A DNA stretch of 64,000 nt from Aedes albopictus (GCF_035046485.1 NC_085136.1:77517734-77581733); one strand, 5' to 3'. Positions 44,763 to 55,959 are shown, counted from the first letter of the stretch. Numbers and translations: made by a program. Notes: generated by a model from the letters alone, not told the origin.

Positions 44763-44957
44763 CAAGTAATCTTATTCGGCTGGTTTTCTGTGTTTGCCTT
44801 CGGTGTCAGTATCCGATAGGTTTAGAATGCCATCCAAAGCATATTGAATGTTCACTCGTTCACTTCACTCGCTGAGTCTTCAGTCGTCCAACGAAGGATA
44901 AACCGAAAAACCCGACGAACCGAAAAAACAATCTCGCGGATGCAGCAGCAACTGACT
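44763..44957 (-). promoter_or_regulatory. Candidate internal promoter and 5' non-coding exon
   Basis: On the minus strand TCAGTT (44950-44955) matches the arthropod initiator. The following sequence has unstructured 5'-UTR character, and TTG/GTGAGT at 44763/44762 is a near-consensus splice donor. It could start a short isoform or a different transcript. This is inference only. Confidence 0.25.
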
Positions 44958-45035
44958 CCTGCATTCACTTCTTGGAAAATGCCACCGAGACTGAAGCATT
45001 TTCAATGTCTCTAGTTGGGGAAGAGCGAATCTGAA

Positions 45036-45259
45036 AATATTATTCTCCGTGCAGTTGAAACCCGGAATTTTCGACTAGCGAAGTTTGATTTTTCTCCAAA
45101 TCCGTGCGTCGGACCTAACTTCGGAAGTGATGCGCTGTATAGCGGACCAGGTTTACTATACAGCGCACCACTTCCGAAGTTAGGTCCGACGCACGGATTT
45201 GGAGAAAACCCCAATTTCGCTAGTCGAAAATTGCGATTTTCAACTGAATTAAGAATATT
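45036..45259. mobile_element. Long near-perfect palindrome (foldback)
   Basis: Two arms of about 105 bp, including CTCCAAATCCGTGCGTCGGA and TAACTTCGGAAGTG, meet at a short centre near 45148. Both strands give the same type of ORF (45011-45274 minus, 45015-45338 plus), an arm artefact. The target duplication is uncertain. Confidence 0.8.
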
Positions 45260-45499
45260 AGCTGGACACGTCAACCGAACATGTGAAGATTTTCAATTCC
45301 AAAACCTTACCGTTCGAATGCCTCATATTCTTGAGTAGAAGTAGAAACCTCAACATTCGACGATATTCGAGCAAGATTTCTTTCGATCCTGGAACACGAA
45401 AAACTTGAAGCACCAGTGACTCTCCAGTCGTAAATTGACGAGTATCGACGCCTCATCAACCTGATTCCTTACAAGCGAGAAATCCATCGAGAGATTCAA

Positions 45500-46320
45500 C
45501 AGTTGAAATTCAAGCAAAAAGTAGCCCCCTAAGACTGTGCAACCGCTCTGAGATACAGCTGGCATCTCAAGCCCAGAAGTAAGATGCCACGAGTACCTAT
45601 ATGTGAAATCCTCCAACAAATCAAGAAATACATTGTTAATCCATGGCCAGCTAATCGAAAGCAAGTTGCCGGAGCTGCTCTTCTGTATCACAATCGACGT
45701 GAATCCCTCTCCTCAGTATTATAAACGAGTGCGTGATGTTCAAGGAAAGGATGATCGTTACAGAAGACTTTCGACGCCGCTTGCTGCTTCAATTCCACCG
45801 TGGACATCCCGGAATAGTTCGTATAAAGATAATCACACGAAACTACGTATACTGGCCTGGAGTCGATGCTGTAGTCACTGCGCTACTGCTGCTAAGGCTT
45901 CCACCAAAGCGAAAACAGAACCACGACACCAGGTTTATTACTTTCTAGAGTTTATTGCGTTGATCCCTTTGCCAGATGGCCCGAATCCACGACTGTAAAA
46001 GCGACTATCAAGCACCTCGAACAGATATCAGAAGGCCGGCTCCAGAGGCACGTTATCCTCCATTTGGAACATTTGTGAATTTCGGAAGCTTCGCGAATCC
46101 TTCAGAATTCATCACATCCGCACGGCACCAACACCCGCAATCAAACGGATTGGCTGAAAGTTTTGTGGAAACCTTCAAAAGAAGCGCGTAGAAGATTTTC
46201 TCAGGAGGAGAGTCCCTAGAAGATTCACTTTAGACGTTCCTAACCGGATACCGGTTCTCTCTAACAGATCAGGACGAACAGTCACCCGCTGAAAGGGAAG
46301 GTCAATGCTGGGGTAAATGC
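45500..46320 (+). pseudogene. Ty3/Gypsy integrase remnant, left part
   Basis: One frame near 45733-45890 reads LLLQFHRGHPGIVRIKII and NYVYWPGVDAVV, the HHCC-type integrase zinc domain. A later frame near 46120-46189 reads HPQSNGLAESFVETFKRSA, containing the catalytic Glu region of the DDE core. Frames shift and stop repeatedly, so the gene is dead. It is in a different family from the element at 12937, where the comparable motif is NGQAERLVRTVKD. Confidence 0.65.
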
Positions 46321-46935
46321 GAACAGTAGCCAGACATGGGAAAAAAACCGAACCGGTGCGCAAATGTGACGGTTTGGTACACCAATTCTGAACACGTGTT
46401 TATAGGCGATGAACACCGGTACAGGTTTGGATTTCGTGCACACGGTGCACGAAACCTAAACCAAAACCGAGTATCGGTTTCGAAAACACAACCGCGGCTT
46501 GGTTTACCATTAACCCGTGTGCACGAGTTTTGGTTCTGGTTTATGAAATCTTAACCGCGGTTTTGGTTGACATTTATGGAACCGGACAAAGATTTCTGTG
46601 CACACAAGTTCTGGTTAAATAAGTTAGTCAAATATTGTCGGGCAGTGGTGCCGGAACAAGCCATTACATATTCCAAAATGATAATTTTTGGTGCAAGGAA
46701 GATGATGCTAGGCCAACAAAAGGCCCATTGTAAATCCAAGATGGCGACTAGTTTTAGTCTTTGAAACCATGAAATATGGGTAGTTTTAGTATGGGGAAGA
46801 TGTCTGGAGGCCAAAAATGACCATTTCAAAATCCAAGATGGTGGACAAAAATTCAAGATAACGGGGTTTTTATGGAGTTTAGTCTTTGAAACCATGAAAT
46901 ATGGGTATTTTTAGTATTTAGTAGGCCATATACTA

Positions 46936-47040
46936 CGTAGACTTAATTTTGGCAATCTCAGACACCCCCCTCCCCCCTCGTAGACTTTTGTCTATACAAA
47001 ATTTTCGAAATTTGTAAGGACCGTAGACTTTGGCTTAGGC
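46936..47040. mobile_element. Degraded copy of the 6448-6585 MITE family
   Basis: It shares ACGTAGAC, TTTTGGCAATCTCAG, CCCTCCCCCCTCGTAGA and ACCGTAGACT with that family in the same order. Outer ends are eroded. Confidence 0.65.
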
Positions 47041-47109
47041 TTCCCCATATAAAAAAAAAACCATATTGCATGGTTTTACAGGTTAAAATCCCTTAAAACA
47101 GCATTCATC

Positions 47110-47290
47110 TTGAGTGTTGGTCCGCCATCTTGGATCTTCAAGTCACCATTTTCGAGCTCCAGACAACTTCCCCATATCAAAAACACCCATATTGCATGGT
47201 TTTACAGGTTAAAATCCCTTAAAACAGCAGCCATCTTGAATTTTGTTCCGCCATCTTGGATTTCGAGATCACCATTTTCGAGCTCCAGAC
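47110..47290. repeat. CCGCCATCTTGGAT repeat, two units
   Basis: About 120-bp unit: CCGCCATCTTGGAT, CACCATTTTCGAGCTCCAGA, CAACTTCCCCATATC and ACCCATATTGCATGG. Related to 331-860. Confidence 0.7.
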
Positions 47291-47606
47291 AACTTCCCCA
47301 TATCAAAAATAATAACATATGCTTAATTTTGGTACCACTGGTTGATCCTGGCACATCATATAATTTGATCCCGAAACCCCAACCGCGACTCAACCGAGAT
47401 TGGTGCACCAGAAGTCTCGGTTTGGTTTTGGTTTTCGTGTACCGGTTTACGAAAATCGAAACTGAACCGTGTGCTGTGTAAACGAAACGCGGTTGGGTTC
47501 AGATGCACGAAAAATACACAACCAATACCGAAACCAAACACGGTGTGCAAAAGTACAGAACATGTGTTGAGATTTAGTGAACCGCACCGGTATTTTCCCA
47601 TGTCTG

Positions 47607-47780
47607 ATCGAAGCCTCTAGAACGCCAAAAACAGTCCAAGCAAGTCGAACGAAAGCATGCTGCTACCAACTTTCATGATTCTACAAGATGCTTCAAAAAC
47701 AAGGTGACACGGTGTATGCCCTAGTTCACCGAGGTAATTGGTGATTTTACCTGGTTGGTAAAATCAGTGAGCGTAGGGTA
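47607..47780 (+). pseudogene. Ty3/Gypsy remnant, right part
   Basis: Resumes the pol remnant after the hAT-like element: one frame gives RSLERQKQSKQVERKHA, and another near 47695-47760 gives a GDTVYALVHRGN-like integrase C-terminal segment. Short and damaged. Confidence 0.45.
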
Positions 47781-48499
47781 AGAAATCAAGCTTTGAACTA
47801 GTCAAATTGTAATCTTAATTTGAACCATTTCAAAATTCATTAAAACGACGTACTATTCAGGCAAATATTGTCCCGAAAAAGATGTTAAACAGCTTTCCGT
47901 AATATAACCTGATAACATGGGCTTTAAAAGCATTGAAAAAAGCGTTTTTGTCATGAAAAACAGGCAATTGAAAAATACTGTGATTTCACCCATTTCCCCC
48001 AAGAGAAAGCACATTTTCGGTGCACTCGTACAGCTCATGCATTGTATCACACGCAATATGTGAACACGTCAAATGAAAGCTTATTTATCGTAGAATCGAC
48101 CAACCGAATAATATTCCGCATTATTTGTCATAAAATTATCAAATTTAAGTGATTTTTACTTGGAGAATGTTATCTTAAGTTGAACCATTTGTAATCTAAA
48201 TTTGAACTAGTAAACGGGGCTGAGCTTCTAGTGTTGGCCTGTAGATTGCGCTAGTGATTGCTTTGTTTACGCTTGGGGGATGAAAAAATCCAAATTTAGT
48301 TTCCAAATTCCTAAAGAATTTCGAACATTCTGAGTTGAGATTCCACTGCCTAATGAAAAATAGGTATGAGAATTATAGCAGATTCATGTGATTTTTCATT
48401 GTTTAGCATGGAATTGGCTGTTTTGTGAGTTGCTCCAGCTGCTGCCGCCAGTAGTTCAAATTAAGATTTTCCTCATCTGTAGAGCCTTTTAACCACTGC
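47781..48499. other. Non-coding, repeated TAATCTTAATTTGAACC motif
   Basis: TTGTAATCTTAATTTGAACC-like words occur at about 47808, 48170, 48186 and, inverted, 48452. More copies are at 52770-53005. Probably an eroded MITE family. Confidence 0.35.
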
Positions 48500-48562
48500 G
48501 ACAATTATTTAGGAATATTGTGGTATGACCCATATTTAATTTGGTGCTAGTCAAATATCCTG

Positions 48563-48873
48563 TCACAATTGAGCTGTGATGGACAATGGTTGATGTAACA
48601 CTTGATCCCAACTAGGCACAACTCGTTTTATGAAGTTTATTACCCTGTTGGGATTACTTCGCCAAATTACCAAGGGCTCTAGAAACCCTTTACCAAAATC
48701 CGCCAATCTCTGATTGGATAGTACTCCACAGTTGCAGAGTAAATGTTCAGCAGTTTCGTTTTCCGTTTGACAGAAACGACACTCGGAGGATTGGATTTTT
48801 CCAATCTTACTTAGATGATATTTACTCGGGCAGTGACCAGTCATCAGACCAGTAATTACCCTGAGATCTTTTT
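48563..48873 (-). CDS. LINE ORF2 C-terminal zinc-finger segment
   Basis: It reads LRVITGLMTGHCPSKYHLSK then CRFCQTENETAEHLLCNC, a CCHC finger found after RNase H in LOA and R1-group ORF2. It continues the frame interrupted by the insertion at 48884-49660 and ends in a stop at 48563. Confidence 0.7.
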
Positions 48874-48883
48874 TGTTTAGATT

Positions 48884-49660
48884 TTTTTTTTTATTCCTGT
48901 TCGGGATTGTCACTGCGACCAGTTTTTAGATCTATTGTGACATTACCCGTATCCTTAGTGTAGTGCATGTCGCATTACTCAATTGCCATTGAGGGGCAAT
49001 AAAGTATCGATTTTGATACAGTTTTTGTTTTGTTTTCTTAGAAAACAAAACAAGAGTACTGATATTGGCCATGCATCGGAAACCTAGCATCACCCTTGTT
49101 TTACTGCTAAATTCTCTCCAGTAAGAAGTTTAGAACCCGGGTTTTAACATTAGCAGCAATACCATTCCAATAATGGAACATATGTTCAGTAATAAGGATT
49201 CTAGTATGTTCCTTGCATACCAGCACTTACCTGTCTTTGAAGAGTTAGTACATACATGGATCCCTAACCCGATTTGATGTCCTTTGCATCAAGTTTAGCC
49301 TCGAACGGCGAGGTTTTTAACTATCCGCAAAGTAAAGTTGGTTAACTTAGTTTTATTCAGAGACCGTTAGCCACCACGATACCAGTGACAAGGACTAAAT
49401 ACTATGATTCCTTGAATTGCCAGAACGCATATTCCAAAATTGGAAAAGTAGGACGACACTAGGTTTCGGTAGATTTTACTCCGTAACGCAACACGAAAAG
49501 GTGATCTACCCACGTTACGGGCTCCGTTAACGATCGAGCATCTTTGAAACCCCCTCAATCATTCATCCATCAGCACGGGTCGCCTGACACCTTGGATTGG
49601 GGTTCCCTGTTTGGTGGACTTTTACCCCCGGAACAGGGGGTCCGTAGTGCAATTCTATTC
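48884..49660 (-). mobile_element. LINE-derived non-autonomous insertion, duplication TGTTTAGATT
   Basis: TGTTTAGATT lies at 48874-48883 and 49661-49670. On the minus strand the insert starts GAATAGAATTGCACTACGGA, shares CACTACGGACCCCCTGTTCC with the LOA 5'-UTR at 28925, contains no endonuclease or RT, and ends in an A-run (T-run 48884-48892 on plus). It is probably an internally deleted LINE copied by LINE machinery. Its first 98 bases are read as the false end of the RT-RNase H ORF. Confidence 0.75.
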
Positions 49661-51890
49661 TGTTTAGATTTAATAAGGACCTGGCTTTTTCTGCACTGGG
49701 TTTTATAAACCTTTTCGCTTGCTTGGATGTATCCGTGGCATTCCAATTAGATTCTACCGTGGACATTTCCCAAGTTTTTAGTTTCATCCGAAGAGCACAC
49801 TCAGGAACTCCACAGAAAGGTTCAGGGCCTACAAAGCTTGATGCTGCACCCTGTCTGGCTAAATTGTCGGCGTTTTCATTTCCCAGAATTCCACAATGAC
49901 CGGGCACCCAGTATAAAGTTACCTCGTTCCTACTGGCCAATTGCTTCAGAGAAATAATGCATTCCCACACTAGCTTTGATTGACAAGTAAAAGCCTTTAG
50001 CGCATTTAGAGCCGCCTGACTGTCCGAAAATATACAAATCTTAGCAAACCTATAATTTCTTTTCAGACAAATGTTGGCACACTCTGCTTGAAATACAGTG
50101 GGACTGCATCCCATTGGTATAGCCTTACTGATACCAGGGCCGAAAACACCGGCTCCTGTATTTTCACGCATCTTGGACCCATCAGTATAATATACAATAG
50201 AACCTGGACGTAAACTTGGCCCACCAGCATCCCAAACATAGCGATATGGTTTCACCACTTTGAAGGGAACATCACAGTTGGTCTTTGTTATCATCCAATC
50301 GTCTACTGTTTTTATGTCCATGTTTAATTTGAAGTCTTTGATGGTCCTCAAATGTCCCACAAGATCCCCATCTAGTACATTATTGTAACGGATAAACTGC
50401 AGGGCACTTTTTGCCGCTTGTAGTTTAACAAATTGATGCAAAGGCAGTATATTGAGAAGGGCATCCAAAGCAACTGATGGAGTGCTTTTCATTGCTCCTG
50501 TAATCGATATACAAGCAAGTCTTTGTAGCTTACCTAGCTTCCCTTGAGAGGTTACCTCGTTTGTTTTGGGCCACCAAACAAGTGAAGCATGAGTAATCTT
50601 AGGCCGAACTATCGCAACATAAATCCAGTGAATGATGTTTGGTCTAAGACCCCAGGTTTTTCCTAGGGCTTTGCTGCAGACCCAAAGGGCATTCGTACCC
50701 TTAGTTAAAACATTGTTTAAATGTGAATTCCAATTCAGTCTTTTGTCCAAAGTTACCCCAAGATGTTTAACTTCTTCCGAGAACTGAATTTGAACTCCAT
50801 TTAAAGAAGGCTCAATAAGATTTAGTTTCAACCTTCGAGTAAAAGGTACTATTACAGTTTTTGAAAGGTTTACGTTCAATCCCTCCTCTCGGCACCATTT
50901 GGGGGTAACATTCAACGCAGATTGTAGCCGGCTGGATATCGTGTCGTCATATTTTCCACGTACCAGAATAGCTACATCATCTGCGTATCCAATAACCTCA
51001 AAACCTTGATTAATAAGCTTTTTAAGGAGTTCGTCCACTACCAAAGACCACAATAAGGGCGATAGTACTCCTCCTTGAGGACAGCCCTTCACAGATCTGA
51101 CTGATAGTTGCGCACCTCCAAGAACGGAAGAGATTTCTCGATCTTTAAGCATCGATATTATCCATTCGATAATGCATTTATCCAAGCCCCTTGCTTCCAT
51201 TGCTGAACGCATTGAGCTGTATGATGCGTTATCGAATGCTCCTTCAATGTCGAGAAAAGCAACCACGGCTATTTCCTTGGCTTGAAGCGATTTCTCAACT
51301 TTGCTGACTAGCGACTGTAGCGCTGTTATTGTAGATTTACCTGTTTGATAAGCAAATTGAAACTTGCTAAGAGGCATTTCTACTAAGCTGGTAGACTTGA
51401 TAAAGTCATCCACTATTTTCTCCATGACCTTTAACAGAACACAGGAAAGGCGTAAAGGTCTGAAGGCTTTAGATGTTGTTTTATCCCTTTTGCCAGCTTT
51501 TGGGATAAAAACAACACGAACCTTACGCCATGCCTTAGGTATGTAAGCTAAAGTGATACTGGCTCTAAATATTTCGGTTAGGAGCGGACCAATCGCTCCT
51601 TTCCCTTGTTGAAGTAACGCTGGAAAGATTCCATCTATCCCAGCAGATTTGAAAGGTTGAAAAGAACTCAGTGCCCATTCGACCCTCGATGGCGTGAAGA
51701 TTTCACAGGCTTTCTGATAGGCATTTGTCGACCATACATGGTTTACCTTGTCTAAGTCCTGATCTTCAGCCGAGTAAGGAATCGACCCCGGAAAATGAGT
51801 CTTTATCATCTCTTTCAAAGCTTCAGAAGAATCGACAGTAAAACTGCCATCTTCCTTTTTGATGCTTTCCAAGCTTATTAGAATGGTCTT
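49661..51890 (-). CDS. LINE reverse transcriptase and RNase H
   Basis: RT blocks: FKSAGIDGIFPALLQQG, FRPLRLSCVLLKVMEK, YQTGKSTITALQS, VAFLDIEGAFDNASYS (first Asp), GCPQGGVLSPLLWSLVVD and GYADDVAILV (catalytic DD), then KHLGVTLDKRLNW. RNase H follows: IVYYTDGSKMRENTGAGVF (Asp), an AECANICLK Glu block, CIFSDSQAALNAL (Asp), and VTLYWVPGHCGILGNENADN. RNase H would remove RNA from the hybrid. The frame enters the inserted sequence at 49660 and stops at 49563, so its last 32 or so residues are foreign. Upstream it is joined to the endonuclease by a frameshift near 51885. Confidence 0.85.
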
Positions 51891-52719
51891 TTGAAAGGAC
51901 TTTGTGGAGCCTTGCAGCTGCAGGAGCGTTATTGATGTCTTCACACACCCGTCTCCAATCCTTTCGTTTGGCTAGCCTCAGTTCTCTGTTATATTCTGTT
52001 AGGGCTTTTTTGTATTGAACCCAATCAGAAGAAGTAGCCTTTGCTCTATTGAACAATCTTCTAGATTCTTTCCTCAGTTTTGCTAGCTTGTCATTCCACC
52101 AAGGGACATCCCTGTTGGATGACCTCTGTTGGATTGTGCAGCTAGCATGATATGATGAGATCATTTTATCAATAACCTCATCAGAGGCACTTTCCAATTG
52201 TGAAACAGATATGATCTGCTCCCATTTATATGCATTTTCATGCGTTAAGTAAAAGCGATAGAAGTCCCAGTTTGTTTTTCTTGGGTTTCTAAAACTTTCA
52301 ATTAAATTTGATCCGGCTTTATAATCAAACCTGATATGTTTGTGATCTGACAATGATTCCTCATCAGAAACATGCCAGTTCACAATTTATTCCGACAGCA
52401 GGTCACTGCAGATCGTAAGATCTAGAACCTCCTGTCGAATTGTGTTAATAAAAGTGGGAGAATCTCCCTTATTGCATATGTCTATGCTATTAGACGAAAT
52501 GTAGTTCAAAAGATCCTCACCCCTCTTATTAATATCGGTACTGCCCCAAATGGTATGATGGGCATTCGCATCGCATCCAATCAAAAATTGAGCGTTTATT
52601 CTCTTACAATAATTAATGAAACTTACAACACTAGATGGAGGCACATCATCAACGTCTCCTGAGAAATATGCTGAAGCAATGCATACCTCAGTTTTTCCCC
52701 GGATTATCGGGACCTCCAA
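51880..52719 (-). pseudogene. LINE endonuclease domain with internal stop
   Basis: It reads CDANAHHTIWGSTDINKRGE (catalytic Asp/Asn block), LDLTICSD, then a stop at 52384-52386, and continues INWHVSDEESLSDHKHIRFD (catalytic Asp-His) and VPWWNDKLAKLRKESRRLF. The N-terminal catalytic Glu region is missing because the copy begins near 52719. The family is the same as at 29437-30458. Confidence 0.8.
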
Positions 52720-52735
52720 CTTGATAGCTACAATA

Positions 52736-53760
52736 ACAAATTACACAATAACAAAAATTAAGATTAAAATTGGTTCAAATTATGATTACGATGGTTCAAA
52801 TTAAGATTAAAATCATTGTTGATGAAAAATCATATATTTCAATTAAATTCGGTGCAAATACAAACTTTTTACCATTTAACAGAAAGCTTATACCCGTGGC
52901 TTTCATGTACATACGATTTTACCGTAGTAAATTATTTCCATGTGGGAGAAAAAATCACTTAAAATTTGTACTGCTTCAGAAAGCCGCAATTTGGTTCAAA
53001 TTTTGATTACCTAGGGTAATTCATGTATTTTGGACAGGCTGAGGACAACGTTGGAAAAATCGTCCCCTTGCTTCCTTAGAAAGCAATTGATTATTTTGCA
53101 AAGTTATCAATACGCTTATAATATGATTGTTCTTTGCGTTCCTGGTGACAAAAACCTTAACGAAAGCATTTTAAGCTGAGAAAATCACATTTTCCAATCG
53201 CCTGTTAGAATTGCATTTTGGACACCGAATATATGTTTTGGACACCCTTAGGTATATATAATTTGGACAGGGCTATTATCTCAATGCTTAGCCATGAATA
53301 CTGCTGAATAATGGAAGTAGCATAAATTAACAAATATGTTCTTGCAAATAATCAAATTTTGCCGCTTAACAGCCATCTATTTTGATAACTATTACAATTT
53401 TTTGTTAAAATCGAGGAAATATCGCCAGACCCACAGAATACGCCTCCAAGTATGCAATCGCACAGCATCCCCATGTAGTTCGTCAGATGACCAAAATATA
53501 TTAACAGTAGAAAACATGCAATGTATTTTGGACACCACCTATTTTAAGCGTTCTAGATGAATGTTAAGAAATTGGCTGCCTAATACTTCTTTATTGAACA
53601 TTTTTCATTGCAATAAGGCATTTCAATTTCTTACAATTATTATTTCAATGTTACCAAAAGGCATTATTAATAGATGTATTATGCTTAAATTATGAGATTG
53701 CACCATTTGTGTGCTTAAGATTTGCTCAAAAGCCTATTTTAAAAAAATATTTTCCTTAAA
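52736..53760. other. Non-coding; GGTTCAAATTAAGATTA and TTTTGGACA motifs
   Basis: Three GGTTCAAATT(A/T)(A/T)GATTA words lie between 52775 and 53005. TGTATTTTGGACA-type words at 53024, 53210, 53235, 53268 and 53521 suggest an eroded element. No gene seen. Confidence 0.35.
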
Positions 53761-53802
53761 ATTTTTGCTGCTGTGTTCCTATTGTTGCGGTAGTGTTCCT
53801 AA

Positions 53803-53843
53803 TGTTGCGGTATCCCATATGATTTCAATGGGATACCGCAACA
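53803..53843. repeat. Perfect 16-bp stem hairpin, part of TTGTTGCGGTA repeats
   Basis: TGTTGCGGTATCCCAT (53803-53818) and its exact complement (53828-53843) enclose nine bases. GTTCCT/AGGAAC extend the stem after a two-base bulge. TGTTCCTA(T/A)TGTTGCGGTA is also present just upstream and TGCCTAATGTTGTGGTA downstream (53888). Confidence 0.7.
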
Positions 53844-54220
53844 AAAGGAACCAAAATTAAATTTTACCTCCATAATAGGAACAGTGTGCCTAATGTTGTG
53901 GTAAGCGATTTATGATCGAAAACAGAGAGAAACGATAGTTTTATATTTTTCCAAGCAAATTTGGATAGAAAACTACCAATTAACGTTTTGCAACCCTTCA
54001 TAAGATGATACGATCATTGTTTTTAAAATGAATTTACCTTAATACCACAACGATGGGCACACTTACCCTACTCATAAAAAAGACACCGGGCAAAAGCTTT
54101 TTAAGAATTTGCCTGTACCAGTTATCGCACTACCTAAGGAAAACTATTTCTATAAAAATAAGAAGAAGACCGACGAATGTCATCGATGCGTCAAATGATT
54201 GATTAGTTTTTATATTTTAC

Positions 54221-54437
54221 TAACTTGATGATTTTGTGGCTATATCGGTCTCTTTCTACTCATAGTATAAGGGAGTAGAGATCAAAGTGGATAATGAAAT
54301 GATAGATATGATAGAATTCGCTAGGTAGCGAACAAGTGTGAAAATTTATAGAAGGTGAAATTAGGCAAGTAGGCCATGTATTGAACGAATACATCGAATG
54401 CGTGAAACTTCTGCCGTGCAACCTGTGCTTTTAAACA
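54221..54437. repeat. Direct repeat, copy 1 (217 bp)
   Basis: Matches 54700-54916 at offset 479 with two differences noticed (AATTCGC/AACTCGC; GCAACC/GCGACC). Confidence 0.9.
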
Positions 54438-54668
54438 GATCGGCTTGGTTGGTAGTTCATACCACCTTACCAAGACTGGCAAAAGTTTCAGGCACCCGAC
54501 TGCCTATGTATTGTCCTGTTTTCATCACAAATTCTATCGATCGGTAGCTTTTTCGGAATTCGCACTCCGTTCATAGAGGTATGTCTATATCGCGGCGTGT
54601 TCTTCCTATTAGCTTTTTCGATCTTATAGGATAGAACACTTTTCTTTTTAAGCCAAACTTTTTATATC

Positions 54669-55095
54669 ATATTCTTGTTTATCGACCGTATTCTATTATT
54701 AACTTGATGATTTTGTGGCTATATCGGTCTCTTTCTACTCATAGTATAAGGGAGTAGAGATCAAAGTGGATAATGAAATGATAGATATGATAGAACTCGC
54801 TAGGTAGCGAACAAGTGTGAAAATTTATAGAAGGTGAAATTAGGCAAGTAGGCCATGTATTGAACGAATACATCGAATGCGTGAAACTTCTGCCGTGCGA
54901 CCTGTGCTTTTAAACACCTTCACCTTTCACCTTCTATAAATTTTCACACTTGTTCGCTACCTAGCGAATTCTATCATATCTATCATTTCATTATCCACTT
55001 TGATCTCTACTCCCTTATACTATGAGTAGAAAGAGACCGATATAGCCACAAAATCATCAAGTTAATAATAGAATACGGTCGATAAACAAGAATAT
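54669..55095. mobile_element. Foldback element with about 165-bp arms
   Basis: The left arm (ATATTCTTGTTTATCGACCG ... TTTATAGAAGGTGAAA, 54669-54838) and the right arm (54925-55095) are reverse complements, separated by about 85 bp. The left arm and centre are also the second direct repeat (54700-54916). Confidence 0.85.
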
Positions 55096-55789
55096 TTTAT
55101 ATTTTACAGGAAAAATATAGAAACGGAGCCAAAACTACTTTTAGTATTTATTACGGCGTGTGCCAATGATAGGAACCCTGTTCCAGTTATGGACACATTT
55201 GTTAATTTGGGTTCCACTTCGCACTATTTACATGCATTCCTTATGGGATTTGCCATAACTGGTACACTATGGCGAAATAGGGTGCAAGGAAGCCGAAAAG
55301 TTAAGGAAAATGATTTATTTCTATCATAATTTGAACAAATTGTCAATTTTTAATGATTGTAATCATCTTTTGTGAACGTGATCAGTTGTTCACGATTTTT
55401 TTTCGGGTTGATTTGCATCTATAAAGGTTGAAAATCAACTATGGCCAATTAGAGGTACTATAGCCATAACTGGTACACTGAGCCTACGTCTGTTTGACTG
55501 TGAATTAACTACGAAATCGAGTTGAAGTTGAAGAACAACCGTTACATCAAGATTCACCTCTCACGACTTTACTCAATGAATTTGGTCTGTGGCAAATGCC
55601 GACTACACAACCAAGAAATATAGATAAAATATCCGCTGTAGAAGTTCGAATTTGATGAAGTTCCTTCCATAGAAGTAATCACGTTCAAATGTATGCGTGC
55701 CTTTCAGAATCATCACGACGATCGAATCAGGCAGGGAAGTGGAATCATCTCAGCACTCAGCAGGGCTTCTATTTGGGGCAGTTTTCTGG
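55096..55789. other. Non-coding, no gene seen
   Basis: A CAGTTATGG / GCCATAACTGGTACACT motif recurs between 55180 and 55485. TACGTCTGTTTGACTGTG at 55489-55503 is a stray CACAGAC-type MITE end. No gene recognised. Confidence 0.4.
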
Positions 55790-55958
55790 TATAACTCAGT
55801 CAGTTTTAAATTAATGGACACAATTTTTGGAAAGCGATCAGATACTCATAGTATCTAGCTGTGTACAAAATTCCAAGTCAATTGTTTTGAAATTGACTGC
55901 GTTATAGCGAAAAAGTGCTCAAAATATCAGCCACTGCCCAAGTGGTTCGCTACACCAC
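55790..55958. mobile_element. Diverged, truncated relative of the 1645-1869 MITE
   Basis: It shares ATAACTCAGTCA, CAAAATTCCAAGTCAATTG and CCACTGCCCAAGTGGTTCGC in corresponding places. The left end is incomplete. Confidence 0.6.
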
Positions 55959-55959
55959 C

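Larger units (their letters stand above)
46331..47606. mobile_element. hAT-like element inserted in the Gypsy remnant
   Basis: The ends are CAGACATGGGAAAAAAACCG and the complement of CAGACATGGGAAAATACCG. Many AACCG/CGGTT and ACCGGT motifs lie within 250 bp of each end, like hAT subterminal repeats. The flanking 8-mers ACAGTAGC and ATCGAAGC agree at five of eight positions, a possible decayed duplication. The interior is non-coding and holds a degraded MITE (46936-47040) and CCGCCATCTTGGAT repeats (47110-47290). Confidence 0.7.
48500..52735 (-). mobile_element. LOA-clade LINE with endonuclease, RT and RNase H
   Basis: Runs from about 52735 (5' truncated in the endonuclease) to about 48500. 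It keeps endonuclease, RT, RNase H and a C-terminal zinc finger, but has one in-frame stop, one frameshift and a 777-bp insertion. The RNase H domain and the endonuclease style fit the LOA clade (Lian-like in mosquitoes). Confidence 0.8.

Noticed and set aside
45015..45338. 107-residue ORF with a near twin on the other strand
   Set aside because: Mirror image produced by the palindrome 45036-45259.
49563..49660. Genuine C-terminus of the LOA ORF
   Set aside because: This part is inside the insertion flanked by TGTTTAGATT; the real C-terminal zinc finger is at 48563-48873.
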